Source of the DNA: Arthrobacter sp. B3I4
GTDB lineage: Bacteria; Actinomycetota; Actinomycetes; Actinomycetales; Micrococcaceae
DNA length: 64,000 nt
Direction of reading: 5' to 3'
NCBI RefSeq assembly: GCF_030816855.1
Contig: NZ_JAUSYK010000001.1
Location: 3,534,001-3,598,000 of the forward strand
In this document: positions 33,964 to 42,332 of the stretch, piece after piece
Position numbering within the stretch: position 1 is the first letter of the stretch
How the letters are laid out: each line of letters starts with the position of its first letter
Program-made: the position numbers and the translations under genes
Notes under the pieces: model-generated
What the model was told of the DNA's origin: nothing
Seen by the model: only the letters and a program-made list of their open reading frames with translations
Databases searched by the model: none

Positions 33964-34608
33964 ATGAGCGAAGACGTCAAGGGATCTCCTCTCCGCACAG
34001 CGGACTTGAGAGCCAAACGAGTGGCCCGAACCGAGGCCCAGCTTATTGAGTCCGCGAGCGTGCTGTTCGTCGAGCAGGGCTACGTGGCCACCACACTTGC
34101 CCAGATCGCAGAGCACGCCGGAGTCGCCGCCCGTACCGTCTACGTTCGCTTCGGGACGAAGGCGGCCCTGTTCATCCGTGTCATCGACCAGGCTCTCGTG
34201 GGTGACGCTGAACCGGTCGATGTCGCTCACCGCCCCCGCTCGCGGGACGCGATGACCGCCGCCACCCTGGCCGAACGGATCGAGGCCCTCGCCGATGTTT
34301 CCGTCGGTATCGCAGAGCGTGCAGGGCCGCTGTTCGAGGTGGCCGCCCAGGCCGAGGGTCTTGAGCCGGAGCTCACCGAAGCCGCTCAGGCCGGGCGCCG
34401 CGCCACCACCGAGCTATGCCGGTCGTTCTGGGACCATGCCGCCGCGGATGGCCTCCTCGCGAAGGGTCTGCATCCGGAACGCCGCACCCTCGTCACCGAC
34501 GTTCTCCTCTGTGCAGACACGGTCGTGCACATCCGGCGAACCCACGGCTGGTCTGCCGCCGCATACCGGTCACTCATCGTTAACACCCTGACGGCCCTCA
34601 CCATATGA
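33964..34608 (+). CDS. TetR-family transcriptional regulator
   Basis: This 214-residue protein has an N-terminal HTH: RTEAQLIESASVLFVEQGYV, then TLAQIAEHAGVAARTVYVRF. The C-terminal ligand domain is helical and unspecific. The ATG at 33964 lies 5 bases after the second operator copy. It is divergent from the VOC gene and probably represses that gene and itself until an unknown ligand binds. The 250 bases after it hold no gene. Confidence 0.87.
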   Translation: MSEDVKGSPLRTADLRAKRVARTEAQLIESASVLFVEQGYVATTLAQIAEHAGVAARTVYVRFGTKAALFIRVIDQALVGDAEPVDVAHRPRSRDAMTAATLAERIEALADVSVGIAERAGPLFEVAAQAEGLEPELTEAAQAGRRATTELCRSFWDHAAADGLLAKGLHPERRTLVTDVLLCADTVVHIRRTHGWSAAAYRSLIVNTLTALTI

Positions 34609-34858
34609 GCGCTCTCAAGGAAACCAGTACACCCAAGACGTGAGACGCCGGGCGGTTCCCCAAAGTCGGCGCTACACCCCGCCAAAGCCGCTCTGGAACT
34701 GCGCCGGAGCTGAGTCCTCCCAAACCTGCGATGGCCTATGCGCGCTGGGTGATGTTGACTCTCCAGCAGGATCTCTGAGCGAGGGCTCCTGCGACGTGGG
34801 CACAGCTTGGAACGAAGAGACGCACCGAAGGTGACTGAACGAAGGTCGCGAGGGGAAG

Positions 34859-35551
34859 TCACGGGGCGAGCTTGATGTCCTCGCCCCGGAGATTGGCGCG
34901 GAAGCCGTCGCCCTGCACGGCAACGTCCTGCAGTACGAGGCCCTTAGGCAAACCCTCGATGTCGTATTCAATGGTCACGAGCCTGCGCACGACGGCGGCA
35001 GTGGCGGCGGAGAGGAAGTCCGGCCCGCCAATATCGATCGAACGTGGTTCGACAACGAGCTTGCCGGCTTTGGCTTCAACCGTGCCGGTGGCGGTGACGC
35101 GCAGGTCCCGGCCCAGGACCGGGACGGTGCGAACCACTGTGGCCTGGCCTCCGTCGGCGGAACGGACCTCGCTGCCGTTACCGAGCTTGCGGGCGACGAC
35201 CTCGAACGGCACGGTCGCGTCCACAGCGAGCCGTGCAGCGACCACTCCGTCCGGGCTCGTGACCACGTCCTGCCCGACGGCCCGAACGTCCCGAAGTGTC
35301 GAGCCGGCGGCCACTACCGTCCCAGCGTCCAGTACAAGGTCGCCGAGCCACACCTGGTCCTCGCGCAGGCCTGCGGGAGGCTGGCTAGCCGGCGCCCGGC
35401 CAGCTCCCACCGGCGGTGACGGCACAGGCCCTGCCTCGCCCCCATCTGCCGGGCCGCTCACCGCCAACCAGAAGATCGCAACCACCACCCCCAGAAGGAG
35501 GAGCATCCCCGCAGCCCCAATCAGCCAGTCCTTCACACGCGTCCTGTTCAC
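34859..35551 (-). CDS. DUF2993 (LmeA-like) membrane-anchored protein
   Basis: This 230-residue protein has one N-terminal membrane helix (about 8-30) followed by a Pro/Ala linker and a DUF2993-type beta-rich domain (VAARLAVDATVPFEVVARKL; KLVVEPRSIDIGG; GLPKGLVLQDVAVQGDGF). In mycobacteria, LmeA of this family binds phospholipid and aids mannan elongation, so an envelope lipid role is plausible. Start chosen: GTG at 35551 just before the helix; the ATG at 35641 would add 30 basic residues and reach almost to the next gene. Confidence 0.72.
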   Translation of the reverse strand: MNRTRVKDWLIGAAGMLLLLGVVVAIFWLAVSGPADGGEAGPVPSPPVGAGRAPASQPPAGLREDQVWLGDLVLDAGTVVAAGSTLRDVRAVGQDVVTSPDGVVAARLAVDATVPFEVVARKLGNGSEVRSADGGQATVVRTVPVLGRDLRVTATGTVEAKAGKLVVEPRSIDIGGPDFLSAATAAVVRRLVTIEYDIEGLPKGLVLQDVAVQGDGFRANLRGEDIKLAP

Positions 35552-35655
35552 TAGGACATTCTGATGGTTCGCCCTTGGGGCGCGAAACCGCCAACGCCAC
35601 TTCACGTCCCAAAGTCCGCGACCGTCTCGAAGCACTGCCACCCCTAAGATGAGGC

Positions 35656-36549
35656 ATGGACTTAGAGGACACGCTCTGGACAGTTCTAGGGGCCGGGCTG
35701 GTTCTGCTGATGCTGGTGGACGTCTTTCGTACCTTGCTTTATCCCCACGGTTCGGGCCCTCTGGGCAAGGCGATCATGCGGGGATTCTGGCTAGCGTCAA
35801 GAAAACTCCGGGGCCGGGGCTCCGCCATCGCAGCACCTCTCGCCATGGCCGCAGCCATAGGCGCCTGGGCCGCACTCGCGGCCATCGGCTGGGCCCTGCT
35901 GTACTTGCCCCACCTGACAACCGGGTTTGTCCATGGAGCCGGGGTGCCGCAGGGAGGCGACTTCGCAGAAGCGCTTTACCTTTCCTTGGTCACGCTTTCC
36001 ACTGTGGGCTTCGGTGAAATCGCGCCGGTGCATCCGTTGCTCAGGCTGGTTGTGGCTCTCCAAGCCGTCACCGGTTTCGGCTTGCTGACGGCAACGGTCA
36101 CCTGGATCCTGCAGATGTACCCTGCCCTCAACCGCCGTCGGGCCCTTGCCCACGAGCTGAACCTGTTCAGGGAGGCTGCAGGTCCTGTGGGTGTCCTTTC
36201 CCTCGACCCCGGTCATGCCGCCAGGCTGCTGGAGTCCATGGCCGGAAACGTCGCCCTCGTGGGGATTGATCTGCTGTCGTTCCATGAGACCTATTACTTT
36301 CGTGAAATCGATCAGCGCGGCTCCTTGCCCGACACGGTCGCCTACGCTCAGGAGCTGGCAGCCCAGGCCCAGCGCAGCGACAACCCTGAACTGCAGTTCG
36401 CCGGACGGATTCTTGCCGCGGCGCTCGACGGGCTCGCGGACGTCCTTCGCGGCAAGTTCGGCCATTCGGGAGAGACGTCTTCTGATGTCTTCGGCAGCTA
36501 CGAGCTGCACCACCGGCACCTGCGGGGTGGGGAACCGGGCTCGCACTAG
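35656..36549 (+). CDS. Two-pore-helix potassium channel family protein
   Basis: This 297-residue protein has an N-terminal helix (8-28), a second at about 60-85, then the pore loop with selectivity filter TVGFGE (116-121) and the inner helix (VVALQAVTGFGLLTATVTWI). The C-terminal half (about 150-297) is soluble and helical, with a long REIDQRGSLPDTVAYAQELA segment, and may be a gating domain; no RCK/NAD motif is visible. It conducts K+ across the cytoplasmic membrane. Confidence 0.82.
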   Translation: MDLEDTLWTVLGAGLVLLMLVDVFRTLLYPHGSGPLGKAIMRGFWLASRKLRGRGSAIAAPLAMAAAIGAWAALAAIGWALLYLPHLTTGFVHGAGVPQGGDFAEALYLSLVTLSTVGFGEIAPVHPLLRLVVALQAVTGFGLLTATVTWILQMYPALNRRRALAHELNLFREAAGPVGVLSLDPGHAARLLESMAGNVALVGIDLLSFHETYYFREIDQRGSLPDTVAYAQELAAQAQRSDNPELQFAGRILAAALDGLADVLRGKFGHSGETSSDVFGSYELHHRHLRGGEPGSH

Positions 36550-36731
36550 CATCTATCCGTTGCGCTATCACTCGTAGCCGTCATCGGGTCCCGATAGCAG
36601 CTACAACTGATAGAGCAACGCGGCGTTGCTGCGGCGGCGTGAAACTCGACGCCCGCCTTCCCTAGCGTCGAAGTAGGGTCTAGTTCGCGGCTCTTCCCGT
36701 CCGAAGGTGAAGTGTGCTTCACTAGTTGAAT

Positions 36732-36830
36732 ACGGAGGGGAGTATCCCCCATCCAGTCCGTCGTCAATACGGGAGTCCCAGTACTCTCCGGCGGGCAGGG
36801 CCGCTCATCGCGGCCGGGAGAGACCTCCAG
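36732..36830 (+). promoter_or_regulatory. Possible yybP-ykoY-type (Mn2+) riboswitch leader
   Basis: The leader starts GGAGGGGAGTATCCCC (36734), continues through CGTCGTCAATACGGG and TACTCTCCGGCG, and ends GGGAGAGACCTCC. The outer GGAGG and CCTCC can pair as helix P1, with GGGAGTA and GAGAC as the inner conserved strands. This resembles actinobacterial yybP-ykoY leaders, which normally precede TerC or Mn2+ exporters. Here the next gene, 30 bases on, is thymidylate-kinase-like. Match is by memory of the consensus only. The rest of the 312-base gap holds no gene. Confidence 0.5.
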
Positions 36831-36861
36831 TTGGTGAGTCACTGACTGGAAGCAGGTCCCT

Positions 36862-37524
36862 ATGAACGCTCCCCTCGTCCACAGTGTCGCAACGATCGAC
36901 ACATCCGCGTATCCCCGTCCGGCACGACGGCGCCGCGCGCTGATCATTGTCCTTGCCGGCATTGACGGCGCAGGAAAGTCGACGGCGGGGAGACTGTTGG
37001 CCCGGCAGCTCGACGCGGCCGGGCGTCCTGCGATCTACACGATGAATCCCTGCGGACGCAGCAGGATGATCGCCTGGAGCGACCGCCTGGGCCTCAAGGT
37101 CCCGAGCAGCTTGCAGGACGTAGCAGAAACGACCATCCGCTGCGTCAACGTGCTGGTCTCCCAGCTGCGCGCCGCGTATTTCCCCGGCATCGTCATCATG
37201 GACCGCTACCTCTACTGCCAACTCGCCCTCAAACGGGTCAAGGGCCTGAGCCCGGGACAGCTACTGCCGTGGTTGCTGCGGTTACTCCCCCGCCCGGACG
37301 TCGTGTTCTACTTCGATGTGCCGGCTCATCTTGCCCTCACCAGAATCTTCAAGCGGGCTACCGATACCGAAGACCTCGAGACTCTCGAGGACTTCGACAA
37401 GGGCTACCGGGAGCTTGACGACTTTCCCTCCTTTGTCAGGATCGACGCCGGGCAGTCCCCGGAGCAGATTGTTGAGGACCTTTGGCGGGAGCTAGTCGCG
37501 ACGGGCCGGGTGCCTCGGAGCTGA
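36862..37524 (+). CDS. Thymidylate-kinase-like nucleotide kinase
   Basis: This 220-residue protein has a P-loop (GIDGAGKST, 33-41), the DRY motif (IMDRYLYCQLALK) and a lid-like Arg/Lys segment (RIFKRATDTEDLETLEDF). Fold and motifs fit dTMP kinases, but the basic N-terminal extension and the lack of the strict dTMP-site motifs leave open a paralogue that phosphorylates another substrate. The possible metal riboswitch in its leader would be unusual for a housekeeping Tmk. The following DinB gene is 46 bases away. Confidence 0.72.
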   Translation: MNAPLVHSVATIDTSAYPRPARRRRALIIVLAGIDGAGKSTAGRLLARQLDAAGRPAIYTMNPCGRSRMIAWSDRLGLKVPSSLQDVAETTIRCVNVLVSQLRAAYFPGIVIMDRYLYCQLALKRVKGLSPGQLLPWLLRLLPRPDVVFYFDVPAHLALTRIFKRATDTEDLETLEDFDKGYRELDDFPSFVRIDAGQSPEQIVEDLWRELVATGRVPRS

Positions 37525-37570
37525 GGGCAACTGCTGTGCGACCGGCGCCGTTCGTGGCAAAGTGTCCGGC

Positions 37571-38323
37571 ATGGCAGCTTTCGACCAGTCCGACGACCTC
37601 CAGGGCGCGACCTTCACCGACGTGAACCTGCGCGGCGCGCGGTTCGTCCGGTCGGACCTGTCCGGTGCAGTGATGCGCGCGGTGGACGCCGCCGGGGCGG
37701 ACATCGATGCGCCGTGGCTGGTGGATAGCGGGAGCCGCCTGCGCGTCAACGGCGTCGACGTGGTCCCTTTCGTGGAGGCGGAACTCAACCGCCGCTTCCC
37801 CGGCCGCGGAGACAGACTCGCCAAGGATCCGGACGGGCTGCGCGCCGCCTGGGCCGTGCTGGAGCAGACCTGGCAGGCCACGGTGCAGCGGGTCGCCGCG
37901 ATGCCGGCCGGCACGGTCGATGTCTCGGTGGACGGCGAGTGGTCCTTCGCCCAGACGCTGCGCCACCTGGTGATGGCCACGGACACCTGGCTGGGACGGG
38001 GCATTATGGAGCTCGAGCAGCCGTATCACCCGATTGGGCAGCCCAACGCGGAGTACGAGACGGACGGCTACGATCTGTCGGTCTTCGCCACGCAAACGCC
38101 GTCGTACGCGGAAGTTCTTGAAGTCCGGGCAGCCCGGCAAACCATGGTCCGCGACTACCTCGCCGTCGTCACCCAGGCGGAGTTATCCGCAGCCCGCTGG
38201 AATCCGTGGGCCCCGGACATGCCGGTGAGCGTCCTGTCGTGTCTGCACACCATCCTCAACGAGGAGTGGGAGCACCTCCGTTACGCTGTCCGTGACCTGG
38301 ACGCCGTCCAGACGCAGAGCTAG
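37571..38323 (+). CDS. DinB-family protein with N-terminal pentapeptide-like repeats
   Basis: The 250-residue protein starts with A(D/N)LxxAxF-type repeats (DLQGATFTDVNLRGARFVRS, then DLSGAVMRAVDAAGADI), and continues with a DinB/YfiT-like helical bundle. Likely metal ligands are His in FAQTLRHLVMATDTWL and in SVLSCLHTILNEEWEHLRYA. DinB proteins act as thiol-dependent S-transferases or hydrolases. ATG at 37571 is chosen; a GTG nine bases upstream is also possible. The next gene starts two bases after the stop. Confidence 0.75.
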   Translation: MAAFDQSDDLQGATFTDVNLRGARFVRSDLSGAVMRAVDAAGADIDAPWLVDSGSRLRVNGVDVVPFVEAELNRRFPGRGDRLAKDPDGLRAAWAVLEQTWQATVQRVAAMPAGTVDVSVDGEWSFAQTLRHLVMATDTWLGRGIMELEQPYHPIGQPNAEYETDGYDLSVFATQTPSYAEVLEVRAARQTMVRDYLAVVTQAELSAARWNPWAPDMPVSVLSCLHTILNEEWEHLRYAVRDLDAVQTQS

Positions 38324-38324
38324 G

Positions 38325-39443
38325 GTGAGCCGGCGCAACGCAGGACCTGTGACCCAGGGAGGAACCATCACGAGGCGAAGGATTCTGATTGCCGCGGCGG
38401 CCGCGCTCATTGTTGTTCTGGCCGGCCTCTTTGTCGCCACTTCACGCAACGACGGCGGGGCCTCCCCGCCGTCGTCGGCCCCTGCAGCGGACGGCACAGC
38501 GAGCGCCAGCGCCGGCGCGCGCAGCGGCCCGCTCGACCTGCAGGCGCACCGCGGGGGTCGCGGTGAATGGACCGAGGAATCCCTGGCCGCATTCGCGAAT
38601 TCACTGAAGCTGGGCGTAACCACCTTAGAACTGGACACGCACCTGACAACTGACGGCAAAATCGTCGTCTGGCACGACGACACCATCCAGGCCGACAAGT
38701 GCCAGGACACCACGCCGGTCACACCGGGCGACGCCGCCTTCCCGTACGTCAGCGACCGGGTCGCCGGCCTGTCGCTGGCGCAGGTTAAGACGCTGGACTG
38801 CGGCTACGCCCAGCTCCGGGGCTTCCCGGAGCAGGACGTCATCAAGGGCAACCGCATCGCTGAGCTCAAGGACCTGTTCCAGCTGGTGCGCGACGCCGGA
38901 GCCGAGAAGGTGCGCTTCAACATCGAGACCAAAGTCGAGGACGGGAAGGCCGGCGGCGACGGCATGGTGGCCCTGACCAAGGCCGTCGTCACCGAGATCC
39001 AGGCCTCCGGCATGGCCGGGCGCAGCACCCTGCAGTCGTTCGACTGGTCCGCACTGAACCTGGCCAAACGGCTCGCCCCGGACCTGCCGCTCGTGGCCCT
39101 GTCTGTCGGCGACGCCTGGCTGGAGGTCGGCCGGGACGGCGCCAGTCCCAACCTCCGCGGCATCGACATCGATAGCTACGGCGGTTCGCTGGCAGCCGCG
39201 GCCGCCGCCCAGGGCTATGGCGCCATCTCCCCCGAATTCAGCTCCGTCACGCCCGGCATGGTTACCGACGCCCACAAGCTGGGACTGCAGGTCATCCCGT
39301 GGACCGTCAACAGCACCGACGACATGAAGCGGCTGATGGACCTCGGCGTGGACGGCATCATCACCGACTACCCCAGCCGGCTGCGCACGGTGATGCAAGA
39401 ACGCGGACTGGAGCTCCCGACGGCTTACCCGCCCAAGGTTTAG
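38325..39443 (+). CDS. Glycerophosphodiester phosphodiesterase, membrane-anchored/secreted
   Basis: This 372-residue protein has a basic start, one N-terminal helix (ILIAAAAALIVVLAGLFVA), a Pro/Ala/Ser linker and a GDPD TIM barrel: AHRGGRGEWTEESLAAF with His-Arg, TLELDTHLTTDGKIVVWHDD with the metal ligands Glu and Asp, then NIETK, and GLQVIPWTVNS at the end. It hydrolyses glycerophosphodiesters to glycerol 3-phosphate and alcohol outside the cell. GTG at 38325 is the likely start; GTG at 38349 is an alternative. Confidence 0.82.
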   Translation: MSRRNAGPVTQGGTITRRRILIAAAAALIVVLAGLFVATSRNDGGASPPSSAPAADGTASASAGARSGPLDLQAHRGGRGEWTEESLAAFANSLKLGVTTLELDTHLTTDGKIVVWHDDTIQADKCQDTTPVTPGDAAFPYVSDRVAGLSLAQVKTLDCGYAQLRGFPEQDVIKGNRIAELKDLFQLVRDAGAEKVRFNIETKVEDGKAGGDGMVALTKAVVTEIQASGMAGRSTLQSFDWSALNLAKRLAPDLPLVALSVGDAWLEVGRDGASPNLRGIDIDSYGGSLAAAAAAQGYGAISPEFSSVTPGMVTDAHKLGLQVIPWTVNSTDDMKRLMDLGVDGIITDYPSRLRTVMQERGLELPTAYPPKV

Positions 39444-39456
39444 GCCCGCTGCGTTC

Positions 39457-40800
39457 TCAGCGGCTCCAGTCCATCAGGCTCTGGGCCGTCCTGAGCAGGT
39501 CATCGTCCCGGTGAAGGTTGCCAACCAGCTGGACACCAACCGGCAGTCCGTTAGGTCCCTCCAGAAGGGGAAGCGAGATGGCAGGACAGTGGAGCAGCGT
39601 CCACGAACGGCCGAACAGGGGGTCTCCTGTGGCCTGCAGTCCCATCGGCGCTTCACCGATCACGGCCGGGACCACGACGGCGTCGATTGCCCCGAAGACC
39701 TCGGGCAGCATGGCCCTGCACTTGTCGGCCAGTTCCAGGGCGGCGGAGTAGTCCGACGCCGAGATGGCTGCGCCGCGTTTCAGGACCTCCATCAGGCTGC
39801 TGCTCACCAGTTCCGGATTCTTCTCGCAGCGGCTCATCAGCGCCTTGCTGACTTCGAAGTCCATGATGAGGGACTGGGCGGCGGTCAGGCCGTCGTATTC
39901 GGCCGGAAGGCTGGTTTCCACGACCTGGGTGTTGCTGTCCATCAGCTGGAGCTTCAAGGCTTCCAGGCCTGCGCGGGTCTCCGGGTCCGCCCTGTCCCAT
40001 TCAACGGGTCGGGCGAATCCGAGCCTCACGGGTTTCGTCCCGCCCGGACTCACCGTCGCGCCTGCGCCGGCACCGGCCTGTGCATCGCTGCGGGAGGAAC
40101 CGGCCCGGACCACGTCAAAGACCACCGAAATGTCGGCAACGCTGCGGCTGAGCAGCCCCACGGTGTCCAGGGTTTCGCTGATCGGGAACACTCCGGTCCG
40201 GTCAATCGCACCAAAGGTGGGCTTGAACCCGACGATGCCGCAGAACGACGCCGGCCGGATAACGGAACCAGCCGTCTGGGTCCCGAGCGCAACCGGAAGC
40301 ATCCCCGCGGCAACGGCCGCCGCCGAGCCACTCGAGGAGCCACCGGGAGTGCGCTGCAGGTCGCGCGGGTTTCGTGTCGGGCCGGGGCTGAAGCAGGCGA
40401 ACTCCGTCGTCACGGTCTTGCCGACGGGCAGCGCTCCCGCGTCCCGCAGCTTCCGCACCACGGCTGCGTCGCCCGCGGGACGATGACCGGCAAACAGCCT
40501 CGAGCCGTATTCGGTGGGCTGGTCTGCGGTGTCGATGAGGTCCTTGACGCCGACCGGCAGCCCGAGCAGGGGCTTTGCCCTATCCCCCGGTGGGATGCGG
40601 TCGAGTTCCCTTGCCTCCGCGAGCACGGCCTCCGGGTCCAGGTGCACGAACGCCTTGATGTCCGGCTCCCGGGCCTGGATCGTGTCCAGGCATTCGCGGG
40701 CCGTCTCGGAAACGGTCCTTCGCCCGGAGGCGATTGCTGCCAGGATCGCCTTGCCCGGGGCTTCGGCCGCCCCGGCCGCGGGCTGGGCCGGCTTAGACAT
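39457..40800 (-). CDS. Amidase signature family enzyme 1
   Basis: This 447-residue protein has the amidase signature with the Ser-cisSer-Lys triad: GLPVGVKDLIDTAD (Lys), TPGGSSSGSAAAVAAG (Ser) and TQTAGSVIRPASF (nucleophile Ser). It hydrolyses an amide to acid and ammonia; the substrate is unknown. ATG at 40800 overlaps the stop of the AtoE-type carrier by 8 bases, so they are one operon. The carrier would move the short-chain acid product or substrate. Confidence 0.87.
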   Translation of the reverse strand: MSKPAQPAAGAAEAPGKAILAAIASGRRTVSETARECLDTIQAREPDIKAFVHLDPEAVLAEARELDRIPPGDRAKPLLGLPVGVKDLIDTADQPTEYGSRLFAGHRPAGDAAVVRKLRDAGALPVGKTVTTEFACFSPGPTRNPRDLQRTPGGSSSGSAAAVAAGMLPVALGTQTAGSVIRPASFCGIVGFKPTFGAIDRTGVFPISETLDTVGLLSRSVADISVVFDVVRAGSSRSDAQAGAGAGATVSPGGTKPVRLGFARPVEWDRADPETRAGLEALKLQLMDSNTQVVETSLPAEYDGLTAAQSLIMDFEVSKALMSRCEKNPELVSSSLMEVLKRGAAISASDYSAALELADKCRAMLPEVFGAIDAVVVPAVIGEAPMGLQATGDPLFGRSWTLLHCPAISLPLLEGPNGLPVGVQLVGNLHRDDDLLRTAQSLMDWSR

Positions 40801-42226
40801 ATGGAACAATCAGCATGGCGATGCCGAAGACCACGAAGCCGACCAGGAAGGCGGCCACGGTGTAGCCCATGACCTTGCGGACGTTGAGCTTCGCGATGGC
40901 CAGCACCGGCAGCAGCCAGAAGGGCTGGATCATGTTGGCCACGGCTTCACCCGCCGCGACCGACATGGAAATCTTGCCCAGGTAGGTGGGCGAGTTCTGA
41001 CCCAGCTGAAGGGCAGTTTCGACGGCGATCGGTCCTTGAACGGCCCAGTGGCCGCCGCCGGACGGGATAAAGAGCGAGATGATGATGGAGCCGAGGAAGT
41101 TCAGGAAGGGAAGGGTCGCCACCGATGCCCCGGCAACGATGGCGGAGGAGATGACCACCTGAAGCGGGTGGGTGTTCTGGTTCGGAGCATACGCCAGCAG
41201 ACCCACGATGCCGCCGTACAGCGGGTACTGCAGCAGAAGCGGGCCGCAGGTCTTGGCCGCCTCGGTAAAGGCGCGGATGAAACGGATCGGAGTGCCGTGC
41301 AGCGCGGCGGCCAGAATAGTGAACAGCATGACCATGGAGGAAATGTTGAGCGCGAAGCCGCTGATCACAAAATATGCTGCACCGGCAAGGAACAGCGCCA
41401 CGTTCAGGATCCAGAGACCCTCAAGGCGGTCCGCGAAGGTCCGCGGCCTGTCCTCGCGGGGAGCTTCGGCAGGTTCGGCCGCGAGCAGCGCGTCGCGGTC
41501 GACGTCGTCGGTCTCGTGCGGGGCCATCTTCCAGATGAGCAGGGCCAGGGCTGCGATGGCGACGAGCACCGTCACCCAGCTGTAGGGCTGGAGGATGGTC
41601 AGGTCCAGCGGAACCACCTGGTGCGTCAGCGTGTAGATGACGTTCAACTTGCTCGTAGTGTCCGTGTTGGCCAGGGCGATCGAGCTGGAAAGACCGTTCG
41701 TCCACAGCATGTAGCCCATGTAGCCGGCGGCGATCATGTAGCCGAAGTTGGCGTTGGACAGCCGGGCAAAGATACGCCGGCCCAGCAGCGCACCGACCAC
41801 CAGGCCAAGGCCCCAGTTCAGCAGGTTGGCGACGGCGGCGGCGCCGAAGCAGAGCAGGGCTCCCTCAACCTGGTTCCGCGGCTTGGAAGCAAGCCAGTTC
41901 AGGCCCTTCTTCACCACCGGCGCCTCCGCCAGCGTGTAGCCGCTGACCAGGATCAGCACCATCTGGAGCGCGAAGGTGAAGATGTTGTTGGTTCCCCAGA
42001 CACCCTGGTACCAGCTCTGGATGATGCCGGCGCCGGACGCGTTGGGGACCCACAGCAGGATCATGACCACGACGACGAGGGTCAGGATGACGGCGAAGAG
42101 GTACGGGTCCGGCATGAACCGCTCCACGTACCGCACACAGAGGTCCGTGAACCGCTGAATAAGGTTCCTTCGACGAATTTCGGGGGTCTTTGCTCCGGCG
42201 TCGGCCTGCGGCACAGATGATGACAT
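40793..42226 (-). CDS. AtoE-type short-chain fatty acid carrier
   Basis: This 477-residue membrane protein has about 11 helices. Motifs such as RYVERFMPDPYLFAVILTLV, ANLLNWGLGLVVGALLGRRI and LFIPSGGGHWAVQGPI fit the AtoE/SCFA transporter family, which takes up short-chain fatty acids or acyl compounds by proton symport. It is the first gene of a two-gene operon with amidase 1. Upstream, 13-bp repeats lie at 42244-42269. Confidence 0.82.
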   Translation of the reverse strand: MSSSVPQADAGAKTPEIRRRNLIQRFTDLCVRYVERFMPDPYLFAVILTLVVVVMILLWVPNASGAGIIQSWYQGVWGTNNIFTFALQMVLILVSGYTLAEAPVVKKGLNWLASKPRNQVEGALLCFGAAAVANLLNWGLGLVVGALLGRRIFARLSNANFGYMIAAGYMGYMLWTNGLSSSIALANTDTTSKLNVIYTLTHQVVPLDLTILQPYSWVTVLVAIAALALLIWKMAPHETDDVDRDALLAAEPAEAPREDRPRTFADRLEGLWILNVALFLAGAAYFVISGFALNISSMVMLFTILAAALHGTPIRFIRAFTEAAKTCGPLLLQYPLYGGIVGLLAYAPNQNTHPLQVVISSAIVAGASVATLPFLNFLGSIIISLFIPSGGGHWAVQGPIAVETALQLGQNSPTYLGKISMSVAAGEAVANMIQPFWLLPVLAIAKLNVRKVMGYTVAAFLVGFVVFGIAMLIVPYV

Positions 42227-42243
42227 GGCTATTCCTTAGTTAA

Positions 42244-42276
42244 GGCTGGGATTTACGGCTGGGATATACGGCTGGA
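42244..42276. repeat. Short tandem repeat
   Basis: Two adjacent 13-bp copies, GGCTGGGATTTAC and GGCTGGGATATAC, are followed by a partial third (GGCTGGA). They lie 18 bases before the AtoE-type gene start and could be a chance expansion or a regulatory site. Confidence 0.5.
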
Positions 42277-42332
42277 GCAGGACGCAGCAGCGGGCAAAGT
42301 GTCCTTGGCGTGGAAACTGAAAAGTGCGGACG

